Of a stretch of DNA of 64,000 nucleotides, positions 11,943-21,488 are shown piece after piece. Each line of letters opens with the position of its first letter. Positions within the stretch are counted from its first letter, which is position 1. The DNA comes from Brachionus rotundiformis (Eukaryota > Rotifera > Eurotatoria > Ploima > Brachionidae). The stretch lies in assembly GCA_016802295.1 (NCBI GenBank), contig JAESIW010000207.1, positions 2,531,628-2,595,627 on the forward strand, given 5' to 3'. The translations under genes and the position numbers were made by a program. The notes under the pieces are model-generated. The model was given only the letters and a program-made list of their open reading frames with translations, ran no database searches and was not told the origin of the DNA.

Positions 11943-12861
11943 TACCAAGCATCTTAATTCTTCTTAAAAATCTATTTTTTCTATATGTTGTCATTCATTA
12001 ACTCAAAACATAATTTTTGACCTAAAAGCAAATTAATGAAACAAAAAACCTCTTGAAAGACATAAATAATTAAATAAAGCGCTAAAAGTTGTTCACAATT
12101 GATAAAAATAAATTTTAAAATCCTATTCTAATTTCATTTTTATTTTATTTTTTGCCTTAAATGACAAACAATTTTATTAAGAATAGTAATTTTAATAATA
12201 ATCCAAGAAAATCTTTTTTAAATAAACTTTTTTTAAAAGGTGTTTAAGAAAATAAGCAAAACAAATAAAGCCAAGGCTATTCGTGTTTCATAATCTTAAA
12301 ATACACTTTCTTAACTAAATAAATATGGCAAATCTTCTTTTTAACAATAATTTTTTTTCATAAATTCGCTGACTTAAAGAATATTAAAAAAGAAAAAAAA
12401 AAAACATAACAAATATATTACAAATTGGCTAAAAAATCTTAATTTTTTTTTTCTGGGTCATCACAATTTATCTCATTTAGTTAAACGAGTCTGTCAGGTT
12501 TTTTCAATTTAAAACACAAAGTCTACTAGGCTAAGTTTGATTTAAAAGTTTTCGTTTGCTTTTTGTTTAATTATTATTTGCCGATATGAAACAAAAAATA
12601 AAAAAAAAAACATATATATAAAATATATAAAAAATACAAAAAAAAATTTTCCAAAAGTTTTTATTTAAGTGCTTTATATATTTGATTTTATATACGATAC
12701 AATAAATTTGCTTGTTAGGCTAAGAGCAAGTCTAAGAGCCTATATATCCTACTATATTAAAAGTATATATAAATATATATATTAATTTTATTTTATTTTT
12801 TTTTAATTCAAATCAATGATTTTGTATTAATTTTTGTGTTTCTTGTTCAAAAAATGCTTAA

Positions 12862-12950
12862 AGGGATTGGTGAGCTGAGATAAAGCGGCGCATCTATCCG
12901 TCACGTCCCTCCAAAAGCCAGTTTTTGATATTTTCTATGGCAACTTGGAG
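12862..12950. other. two adjacent hairpins, candidate structured RNA
   Basis: Hairpin 1 (12862-12910): aggga pairs with tccct and gtga with tcac. Hairpin 2 (12909-12950): ctccaa pairs with ttggag and gcc with ggc, around a U-rich loop containing agtttttgat. The segment is clearly richer in G+C than its flanks. No known family was identified. Confidence 0.3.
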
Positions 12951-14162
12951 ATTTTTATTTTTCAATTTTTTTTATGAATCTAGAACAGAATCGAAATTAA
13001 TTAAATATTTATAATAAAATATAAATTGCTTCGGAAAAAACAAAAAAAGGGTATTTTAATGGAAATTAATTCGTTCTGTTCTGCTCACTTCTCTTGTGAA
13101 TTGGAACATATTTACTTTAATAAAAAAATCTACCATCTCATAATAAATTGTTAAATATTTATTTTAAATGAGTAAAAAATAAAAATAACTCTAATAGATT
13201 TGAATCTATCAGACTTAGAAAAGCCTTGAACTAGTTTATCATCAAAAATGCAAAATACGCACTACATTTCTTATCTTTTGGGCTCAAGTTTACAAAATAT
13301 CAACCATCTTGGAAATAAATTCAAATTTAAAGATACTAAACTACAATTATTTGATAACCTGATCTCATTATATCTATATATATATATATTTAGAGTGTTG
13401 ATAAAACACTCATGAATGTTGTTGATTTTATCATTAAATTCATTTATATACATGTATTGATTTATATAGAAAAATTTCACTTTGCGCAATAAAAATCGGC
13501 TTTTTTTTTAAACAAAAAATAAAATTTAACTAAATTAATTTTTGACATTAATTAAAAAATAATAATGGCTTTGTAAATAATTCAACAAAAAAAAAATCTC
13601 ACCAGTTTAATAAAGAGTCAGAGAGTGCCAATTGAAGCAAACTTTTGAATTTTATTTCTAATTAACTTCTGTTTATTAAATCTTAGATTTAAAATATATT
13701 GATTTTTTTTTTCTATTATTTTTTGTTGTTGTTAAAGAATTACCTTTGGGCTTAAATTTAAATTTGCTAATTAATTGAATTAAATTTTATCACAAAATAA
13801 TAATACACATATGAATGAGAGCATTTAATTTTTTAAATAAATACAAATATTTATTAATTTTTTTAAGAAAATTTCTAACACAAAAAAAACTTGCAGTAAT
13901 TGACTCTATTATTTTTTATTAGTTATTGAGCTAATTATTTTAAAATTTTGTCTCGCCTAATGTCTTGTTTTAAATTATCCAATTTTTAAGTGAATTTGCC
14001 ATATGATTCTAAATAAAGAAAGAAATAATCATGAATCTTATCGTTCAATCATTAATGAATTTAGTGGTAAACGTGAGTCTAAACTTTATATAAATAAGTG
14101 ATCACACTTGGTTCATTTTAAATAAAGATTTTTTACTAATTAAGGAAATAACATTGATTAAA

Positions 14163-15906
14163 ATGTTGCCAATATTTTGGGTAATAGTGGGGCAAATGCT
14201 ATGCGTTATGGGTCGAGATCCGGTTTGGATAGATCCACTAAATCCCAATGATCCAGACACGCTTCCCAGTGGCACAGAGAAAAAAGTGCTCGTAGTAGGC
14301 GGAGGTCTGGCAGGTTTAAGTGCTGCACTTGAGCTTGCTGATAGAGGTTACTCGGTTACAATAAAAGAAAAGTATGATTATATAGGTGGTAAGCTTTTTT
14401 CCAAGCCAGTTGAAATTCTTAATCAAACTTTTTACATTGAGCATGGCTTTCATGGTAATTATCTATCGATTATCTCTATTTAAACTCAACTAACTTTATA
14501 AACCCATTTTTTTTTTAAATTAGCTTGGTTTCATAATTATTACCAATTTCAAGATATTAGAAAAAGATTGAATATTGATAAAAATTTTGTTAATTGGGAC
14601 GCTGTTCACTACATTTTCCGCAACTATTTACCAGAAGTAATTTACAGTGAAGGACCTTATCCTTTTAACTTACTAGGCATCATTTCTCGTAGTCCTAATC
14701 TAAAATTAACTGATGGCATGCTTTCCATTCTATCTTTGCCAGACATGATATTTTATGATTTTGATCACATAAATCAAAAGTATGACAATTTAACATTTCA
14801 TCAATGGGCTGTCGAGAAAAAAGTGGTCCAAGACTTTTATGACATTATAATGAAACCGGCCCTATCGGTCACTCTAAACGAACCAGAAACGTTCAGTGCT
14901 GCCGAAATGTTGGCTTTTATTCAAATTTACTTTTTGACCAATTCAAAAGCGGACACACGTGAAGTAACTAATGTAAATTATTATCAAGCTATTCTCGGAC
15001 CCTGGACAGACTATTTAAAAAAATTAAATGTCAAGTAAAATAGAATAATTTAAAAATAATATAAAAAACAAAATGAATTATTTAATTAATCAAATTAATA
15101 AAAGTATTCAATTTGGCAAAGAAGTTGTGAGCCTTAAAGTAGACGAGAAAAACCTGAATGTTTATGGTAGTATGGATGCGGATCAAGATGATTCAACTGT
15201 TTACGATTGGGTGGTGATGGCTGCTGAAGTTGGTGCTGTTCAGAAAATATTTAACAAAACACTTGACAATTATAAGAATGTACCAAGTGTTAAAAATGTT
15301 CTATCCAATTGTATAAATGAACATCTTAGGCATATGAAAGTGGCACCCGATTACAAAGTAGTCAGAATATGGTTCGACAAACAACTTATTAATAGCAGTG
15401 CACCCAATATATTGGAAACACCGGACTTTGCTCCTATTAATCTTGTGGCTCAATATCACTTATTGGAAGAGGAGTTTGCCGAATGGGCTCGAAAAACTGG
15501 CGGTTCTGTAATGGAATTTCATTGCTACACATGGAGCTCATTGTTTAGTCCAAACACTACTGATAGTCAAGTTTGGAGTCTTATAAGTCCTACTGTAAAT
15601 GAAATTTATCCAGAAATTTTCCAAAGAAATTTCAAAGTATTGGCCTATCATGTGAATAGCTTTCAAAATTTTGGCTCATTTGAAAGCGGTCTCATGAAAT
15701 ATAGACCTTTTGTAAATAGCTTGGTAAAAAAAAGTCTAAAAGGTGTCTATTTAGCTGGTGATTGGATACGTACCGATTATCCGAGTGCCTTGATGGAAAG
15801 AGCTGTGTCGACTGGACGTGAAGCTGCCAATCAAATCTTACTCAATGATAATGTCAAACAAGTTCCTTTACTAGTCGTGAATAAAAAAGGACCCGGTTTA
15901 TTTTGA
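14163..15906 (+). CDS. secreted/lumenal carotenoid-desaturase-like FAD oxidoreductase
   Basis: Flavin-dependent amine-oxidase-fold protein closest in pattern to phytoene/zeta-carotene desaturases and hydroxysqualene dehydroxylase. Exons 14163-14454, 14524-15034 and 15105-15906 join in frame (534 aa). The start is the first ATG; an upstream in-frame TTG was ignored. MLPIFWVIVGQMLCVMG looks like a signal peptide. The FAD-binding Rossmann motif is VLVVGGGLAGLSAALELADR with a downstream acidic residue, followed by the family-typical GGK. EHGFHAWFHNY corresponds to the conserved HG-H segment. The C-terminus has the second FAD motif GVYLAGDWIRTDYPSALMER. Substrate is unknown; animals rarely carry such enzymes, so ancient acquisition from bacteria or algae is possible, with introns showing it is resident in the genome. 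Confidence 0.82.
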
Positions 15907-16739
15907 AGATATATACTTTTTTTTCTCTCTTTTTTTTTCCATATTTTATTTTTTAATTAAATAGAATAAATATCTAGTTTAATTTAAAAATTAGATACAC
16001 TTATTAGTATATATTGAAAATTAATACTAACAATAAAAATTTAATTTTAAAATAAATAATATTTAAAATTAATTGAGTCTAAATTTTTCGACAATATAAT
16101 TAAATAATTAAAATAAAATGGTTCCAGTCTATCAAAAATACAAAAAGATAAAATTCAAATTTATTAAAATATTATAAATCCAAATAGTTCTTAGTTTGAT
16201 TTTAAAATTTGTTTAATTATTTTTTGCGTTTTTAAGAACTGTTTTCATGAGTTACAAAATAAAATTATTACTTTTTATTTTTTTGTTTAAATAACATTAA
16301 GCAATTAAAAAAAATATGTTGAGTTTTATTTGTCTAAATTTAGAAGATGTAAAAAAATCTCTTGGGAATTTAAGAAAAGAATTATTTGCATTTTTTTATA
16401 AGCTCAAATCCTTGAATACAAAAAAATAAAAAAAACTTGAATAAAAGTCAAGAAAATTTTCAACTAATTTTGCTTTCATTGTCAAATATTAAAATATTTT
16501 AATTCAATAAGTTAAATAATGAATTCGTTAAGACGCTTGTTTGCATTTTTTAAGTAATTAAGTTTAATACAAGCTAATTTTAATAAAATAACTTGAAAAA
16601 ATTTTAGCAAAATAAATACTAAAATGGTAACATTTAAATAATTCACTCAATAAAATATTTGGATTAGTTTATGTTTATTTTTTTAATATTTTTTAACTCA
16701 ACCAAATAACAGAGTTGTTCATGTAGCCGTATTGAACCT
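15907..16739. other. intergenic, nothing recognised
   Basis: AT-rich. Directly before the epimerase ATG there is an acceptor-like aaataacag (16704-16712), so a short upstream exon or 5'-UTR intron is possible. Confidence 0.5.
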
Positions 16740-17399
16740 ATGATAGGACCATCAATATTAAATGCCGATTTGTCTATCTTGAGGGATGAGTGCCAAAACC
16801 TTTTGCAATCAGGAGCCGATTATTTGCACTTGGACGTAATGGACGGACACTTTGTGCCCAATTTAACTTTTGGTCATCCAGTTGTTAAATGCCTTCGATC
16901 TCATATAAAAGAGGCATTTTTTGACATGCACATGATGGTCGATCAGCCAGAAAAGTGGATCAAAGACATGTACGAATCGGGAGCAACTCAATTTACATTT
17001 CATTTGGAAGCCACACAACAGCCTGAGGAATGCATTCGCCAAATAAAAGAGACTGGAATGAAAGTTGGCCTGGCCATTAAGCCTAAAACCCCCGTCGAAC
17101 ATTTGTTGCCATTCATAAATGACATTGACATGGCACTAGTGATGACTGTTGAGCCTGGCAAAGGTGGACAAGCATTTATGTCAGACATGATGCCAAAAGT
17201 CAAATTTTTAAGAGATAAATTTCAGTATTTGAATATTGAAGTTGATGGCGGAGTTGGTCCAAGCAATATAAATGAATGTGCACAAAATGGTGCCAATATG
17301 ATTGTAGCAGGTACATCAATTATCAAAAGTCCTAATAGAAAAGAAACAATATCATTGCTTAAAAAAGCTGTCAGCGATTCGATAAATTCTAATAGATAA
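16740..17399 (+). CDS. RPE: ribulose-phosphate 3-epimerase
   Basis: Interconverts ribulose 5-phosphate and xylulose 5-phosphate in the non-oxidative pentose phosphate pathway, in the cytosol. One exon encodes 219 aa, near the human 228. The whole TIM barrel is recognisable: GPSILNADL, YLHLDVMDGHFVPN (catalytic Asp at residue 32), FFDMHMMVDQPE, VMTVEPGKGGQAF and IEVDGGVGPSNI (second catalytic Asp). It begins directly with MIGPSIL, a few residues shorter than vertebrate proteins; an upstream splice acceptor leaves open a tiny first exon. AATAAA-type signals follow the stop within 25 bp. Confidence 0.96.
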   Translation: MIGPSILNADLSILRDECQNLLQSGADYLHLDVMDGHFVPNLTFGHPVVKCLRSHIKEAFFDMHMMVDQPEKWIKDMYESGATQFTFHLEATQQPEECIRQIKETGMKVGLAIKPKTPVEHLLPFINDIDMALVMTVEPGKGGQAFMSDMMPKVKFLRDKFQYLNIEVDGGVGPSNINECAQNGANMIVAGTSIIKSPNRKETISLLKKAVSDSINSNR

Positions 17400-18048
17400 T
17401 AAACATTATAGTCAATAAAGTATCTAACTTTTCGATTTAATTTTTTTAAATTATCAAATTTTAATTTTTAGATAAGAAAAGAGTAAAATTTATTTATTAA
17501 AATAATAATAATTTAAATGATAATTAATAATTGGCTAAATTGAATTATACAATTAAAAGATAGCAATTTAACATTTTTAATTTCAATTTTAATTTGTATT
17601 GAAATGTCTACTCATTCGTAAACTTAAATTTGAATTGGTAAGAATTAAAATTAAGCAGTTTCTTGATTTAAGAATAAAAAATAATAGCTATATTTTGCCT
17701 AGAAATTTTATTCATAAGCCCATCAATTAAGCAAGGTAACTTATGTCTTTAATAAACAATAGAATTTATACTAAAAAATTTATAGAACACCTTTGTACTT
17801 GTTAATATTAATCCTAAGTTAAATAATAAATATATTAAATAATAATTTGATTTTAAAAATTATTCAACATTTTAAGATATTTATTTTGGATAAAAAAATT
17901 TATCATAAATTAAATGAATGAAACATTCATTCCAAATAATGCAAAAAGAATTAAAATAAAAACAGATATAATACCTTCTAATGAATAGAAATTACTGATT
18001 ATATTTTAATGGAAAAAATAATAATTTAATCAACTAAAAAACTTCCAA
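17400..18048. other. convergent 3' intergenic region
   Basis: AT-rich DNA between the 3' ends of the epimerase (plus) and katanin (minus). Polyadenylation signals are likely on both sides; no gene is seen. Confidence 0.6.
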
Positions 18049-19446
18049 TTAACAACTTCCAAATTCTTTAATCCAATTTTCATACTTGCTCAAGTCGTTT
18101 TTGGACACAGATGCATTTATTTTGGTCAGTACATATTCAAAATCTTTCATTTGAATTGGAATATTAAAGTCTTCTTTGGCAATTGAGCGAATTTCATCCA
18201 TATTCAAACCATCTATTCTTCGTCTCAGGCCCATCATAGAGGCATCTCTGCACACCATGGCAATATCAGCACCTGAATAACCATCTAGTTTCATAGACAA
18301 TTCATCTAGATCAACATCATTGTCCAAATTAATATCTTTTAAGTTAAGTTTAATTAAATGATGGCGTGCCACACAATCTGGCAATGGTATGTAGATGCGT
18401 TTTTCTAGCCGACGTTTAAGTGCATCATCTAAATCCCATGGAAAATTAGTGGCACCAATGACCATTACCAATTTAGTTGGATCACAAATTGTGGACACGC
18501 CCTCGATTTGGATCAAAAATTCAGACTTTGTCCGTCGGCTAGCTTCATGCTCATTGCTCGATCCTCTTTTCGAACATATTGAGTCTATTTCGTCAATGAA
18601 TATGGTACTTGGTGCATAAAAATGTGCCATTTCGAACAAAAGTCGTACTAATTTTTCCGATTCACCATGATACTTGGATGTAAGACTAGAAGAGCTAATG
18701 TTAAAAAAAGTTGTCTTGCACTCGCTGGCCACTGCTTTGGCAAGCATTGTTTTGCCTGTACCAGGTGGTCCAACCATTAGAACACCGCGATATGGTCTGC
18801 GTATGCCACGAAAAAAATCAGGCAAAATAGTAGGTAAGATAACAGCTTCTCTTAGCAAGTGTTTAGCTTCTTCACAGCCAGCTATGTCCGACCACTTTAT
18901 CTGAGGATTACGTAGCAAAATATCTCTTTCCAAAATGTCTATTAATTGCTGACTATATACTGGAGATTTGAATTTTTTGATACATTCTGACTTGGTTTGT
19001 TGATTTTTTGGCACTGATTGGATCCGCTGCAATTTGGATTTATTTGCAGAGTTTGTTACTGATTTATCTCTTTGAGTAATACTTATTTTAGTACCTGGTA
19101 GTTTTTGCTTTTCAATCTTGTCTATCTTGACAACAGGTCTATTAGGTAGATACTTAGGCTGAGTAATTGTCTCAATATTCTTTTTTGAGCTCTTGATCTT
19201 TTTCAATACGTCAACTATTTCTTGAACTTGGAATAGTTCAATTTGAATTTTTCCATAAAATTCAGAGAGTCTTTTGAATGTTTTAGAATCGATCAAAATT
19301 TTTAGATAATAAAGAGAGCCTTGGTAGTAGACCTGTGAACTGTCATAAGAACCAAGTATGGCAGACTGACGTGCCAATTGAACTATATCAATTATATCAG
19401 ACAAATTTATGTGCTTTTTATTGGCAAATATATCCAAAAAATGCAT
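18049..19446 (-). CDS. KATNA1: katanin p60 ATPase subunit
   Basis: AAA ATPase that severs microtubules, active in spindles and at ciliary bases. Intronless, 465 aa (human KATNA1 is 491). The N-terminal three-helix MIT domain is present (ARQSAILGSYDSSQVYYQG), then a Lys-rich linker (about 90-165), then the AAA domain: Walker A GPPGTGKT (226-233), Walker B IFIDEIDSICS, SRH with RRLEKRIYIPLP, and the vps4-type C-terminus ending YENWIKEFGSC like vertebrate katanin. It starts with about 15 residues before the MIT helix that vertebrate proteins lack. KATNA1 versus KATNAL1 is not settled; KATNAL2 is excluded by the N-terminus. Confidence 0.94.
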   Translation of the reverse strand: MHFLDIFANKKHINLSDIIDIVQLARQSAILGSYDSSQVYYQGSLYYLKILIDSKTFKRLSEFYGKIQIELFQVQEIVDVLKKIKSSKKNIETITQPKYLPNRPVVKIDKIEKQKLPGTKISITQRDKSVTNSANKSKLQRIQSVPKNQQTKSECIKKFKSPVYSQQLIDILERDILLRNPQIKWSDIAGCEEAKHLLREAVILPTILPDFFRGIRRPYRGVLMVGPPGTGKTMLAKAVASECKTTFFNISSSSLTSKYHGESEKLVRLLFEMAHFYAPSTIFIDEIDSICSKRGSSNEHEASRRTKSEFLIQIEGVSTICDPTKLVMVIGATNFPWDLDDALKRRLEKRIYIPLPDCVARHHLIKLNLKDINLDNDVDLDELSMKLDGYSGADIAMVCRDASMMGLRRRIDGLNMDEIRSIAKEDFNIPIQMKDFEYVLTKINASVSKNDLSKYENWIKEFGSC

Positions 19447-19627
19447 CTTTACATTTTAAATTCTTTTATTTTAAAAAAAAATTAAATTCTTAAATATTTA
19501 AAGAAAAAAATCTAGCAAATTCATATTAGAAAATAAGAATTAAATCATGGAAAAGTTCAAAATAAAATTTATTTTTTTCTTAAAAATTTATATTTTTATC
19601 TAAAAAGAAACATTTTTTTTTCAATTT

Positions 19628-20710
19628 TTATTTTAATTTTCTAAATTTAGCCAAAAACCCTTGCCAATAATTAAAATACAAACCACCCCTTTTGTATTTT
19701 TCATTAAACCTGTCCTCAAGACGTGATGTCCATCCTAGAGGCGAATCGCTAACTTTTACCCTTCTCAATTCCCAAAGTCGATTTGACGGCTCCATTATCA
19801 ACTCTTGTTCCAAAGCAAGATTTTTCTCCATAATGACATTTAAACAATTAATTATTTGAGTCAGATGCATTGCATTTATCACCAAAACTCCATCTGTTTT
19901 GAGCATCTTATATGCTTGCTGAATGCCCAAATGCAAATCAGCCATGTCCAAATAAATAGCATCATAGAATTCGGACATGTATTCAACCCATAGATTTTTA
20001 CTATCATTCAAATCCATGAATCCAAACTTAACATTTTCGGGCCATTTTTCATTTGCGTACAAGTCATATGATTTTTTCCATTCCATAAAAAATTTTTTAC
20101 CTTTTTGAGACTTGATTTTGCTTATGTCAAAAGTATGCAAACATCCGTCTTTACCAAGTCTTTGACTCAGAAACAAACTCATCGATCCTGAACCGGTACC
20201 ACATTCAAACACTTTTGAATATTTGCCAATCTCGAGCAACAAAGGTACAAGAGTAACAATGGAAAAGTGTGAAGAGACTGCTTGTTGTTCTTTTAAACTA
20301 ATGTATTCGTAAAGACTCGGTCTCCGAAAATCGACGAACCGATTTCCTAATTGAAATGCAACTCGTTGACTTAAAGAGGACTTGTGTAAAATATGCTCAT
20401 GGAATATGTCAACTAATTTTGTTCGGAATACACCATTTTGTTCCAGCTTAAACAATCGACACGATTGTTTAGTATATTTATTTGATTTATCAAAAATTTT
20501 GGCCACTATTAGTTCATTTAGTTGGAATTCTTTGTTTTGTTCTGGCCGAGTAAAAGATACATCTAGTGAGTTTAAGTCAATGTCTGGTAGGGGTAGCTCT
20601 TCATCTTGTTGGTATATGGAATCAGAATTTGACGTAGTATAGTATTTATTTTTAGTAAATAAGGAATTTAATTTTTTAAATAATTTAAATTTTTTTTTCA
20701 ATAAATTCAT
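19628..20710 (-). CDS. TRMT61B: mitochondrial tRNA (adenine-58-N1)-methyltransferase
   Basis: SAM-dependent methyltransferase that forms m1A58 in mitochondrial tRNA; the vertebrate enzyme also modifies mitochondrial rRNA and mRNA. Intronless, 360 aa. A basic N-terminus (MNLLKKKFKLFKKLNSLF) fits a mitochondrial targeting signal. FRRPSLYEYISL matches the family's RRPS.EEY block, followed by motif I (VFECGTGSGSMSLFLS, about 167-182), WPENVKFGFMDL, and YLDMADLH in place of the usual motif IV LD(L/M)..P. The Asp is kept, but the proline two or three residues later is missing. The nuclear-cytosolic paralog TRMT61A is less similar. It lies 181 bp upstream of katanin on the same strand. Confidence 0.88.
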   Translation of the reverse strand: MNLLKKKFKLFKKLNSLFTKNKYYTTSNSDSIYQQDEELPLPDIDLNSLDVSFTRPEQNKEFQLNELIVAKIFDKSNKYTKQSCRLFKLEQNGVFRTKLVDIFHEHILHKSSLSQRVAFQLGNRFVDFRRPSLYEYISLKEQQAVSSHFSIVTLVPLLLEIGKYSKVFECGTGSGSMSLFLSQRLGKDGCLHTFDISKIKSQKGKKFFMEWKKSYDLYANEKWPENVKFGFMDLNDSKNLWVEYMSEFYDAIYLDMADLHLGIQQAYKMLKTDGVLVINAMHLTQIINCLNVIMEKNLALEQELIMEPSNRLWELRRVKVSDSPLGWTSRLEDRFNEKYKRGGLYFNYWQGFLAKFRKLK

Positions 20711-21074
20711 TTTAATTGTAATTACCTAGACTGAGTATAATGTTTTGCTTTAATCGTTTTAATTAAATTTGAACATATTAGTGGAATTTATATAAAGTTT
20801 AATATATAAAAATGAATACAAAAAAAAAATTCAAAACTTACACTCCATTCGTTCAAAACGAAATATTTTTTACAATTTATCAATTTAACAAAAATAAAAT
20901 ATTATTATATAAATTGTAAATATGACTTAATTAAATTAGTACTTAAATAGAATAAACGTCTAATAAAATTTGCTTCCTAACTATTATTTAGCTAATTAGT
21001 TATTGATATTTTAATAATAGAATTTAAAAAAAAAAATTTTATTTATAAACATTATTTTTTTAGATAAAAATCAA
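20711..21074. other. intergenic, nothing recognised
   Basis: AT-rich spacer between the TRMT61B start and the SDHAF3 stop, both minus strand. Confidence 0.6.
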
Positions 21075-21488
21075 TCATTTTTTGTCATAACCAGTCGTTT
21101 CCTTAAACAGTTTATATAACTGATGTACTTGATTATCGTTAAATTCATTTAAGCGTTGTTCTCCTAAATCTTTACCAATCTTTTGCTTAAATTTTGGATT
21201 CACTTGTTTCATTAGAATTTGAACATAATTCTATATTTAAAAAAATATTATTAAAAATGACCCCCTCTATCATATTATTATTAAACTCACAGCCCATTCG
21301 TTCATAAATTGGCTTGCCTGTTCCGGATTGGCATTTTTATGCAGCTTAAACTCATTCCTTACATAACCATCACCAATGGTTTTTAGCTCAGGTGGAAGAC
21401 TTTTATGTAAACGAAATATTATCTTGTATAAACGCTTCACTGTTTGTTGATGCTGCTTCGAAACAAACATCATCATTTTTTCAGACAT
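21075..21488 (-). CDS. SDHAF3: succinate dehydrogenase assembly factor 3 (LYR protein)
   Basis: Mitochondrial matrix LYR-motif protein (ACN9/Sdh7) that helps mature the iron-sulfur subunit of complex II. Two exons, 21488-21291 and 21230-21075, give 117 aa (human 125). VKRLYKIIFRLHKSLPPELK carries the LYR-type motif, and GDGYVRNEFKLHKNA and FMNEWAV are the family blocks. The C-terminal part (LNEFNDNQVHQLYKLFKE) matches the closing helix. The short N-terminus before the LYR motif is enough for targeting in this family. Confidence 0.93.

Larger units (their letters stand above)
10168..14162. other. 4 kb gene-poor stretch between divergent genes
   Basis: AT-rich sequence between the WDR62-like start (minus) and the desaturase-like start (plus). 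It should contain both promoters and 5' leaders. It includes CA and GA microsatellites and two G+C-richer islands that can fold (separate entries). Short open frames at 10622-10816 and 13271-13489 have AT-driven composition, no family match and no supporting splice sites, so I do not call them genes. Confidence 0.6.

Noticed and set aside
13271..13489. 72-codon minus open frame
   Set aside because: Asn/Ile/Tyr-rich random-looking translation containing a TA repeat; no support.
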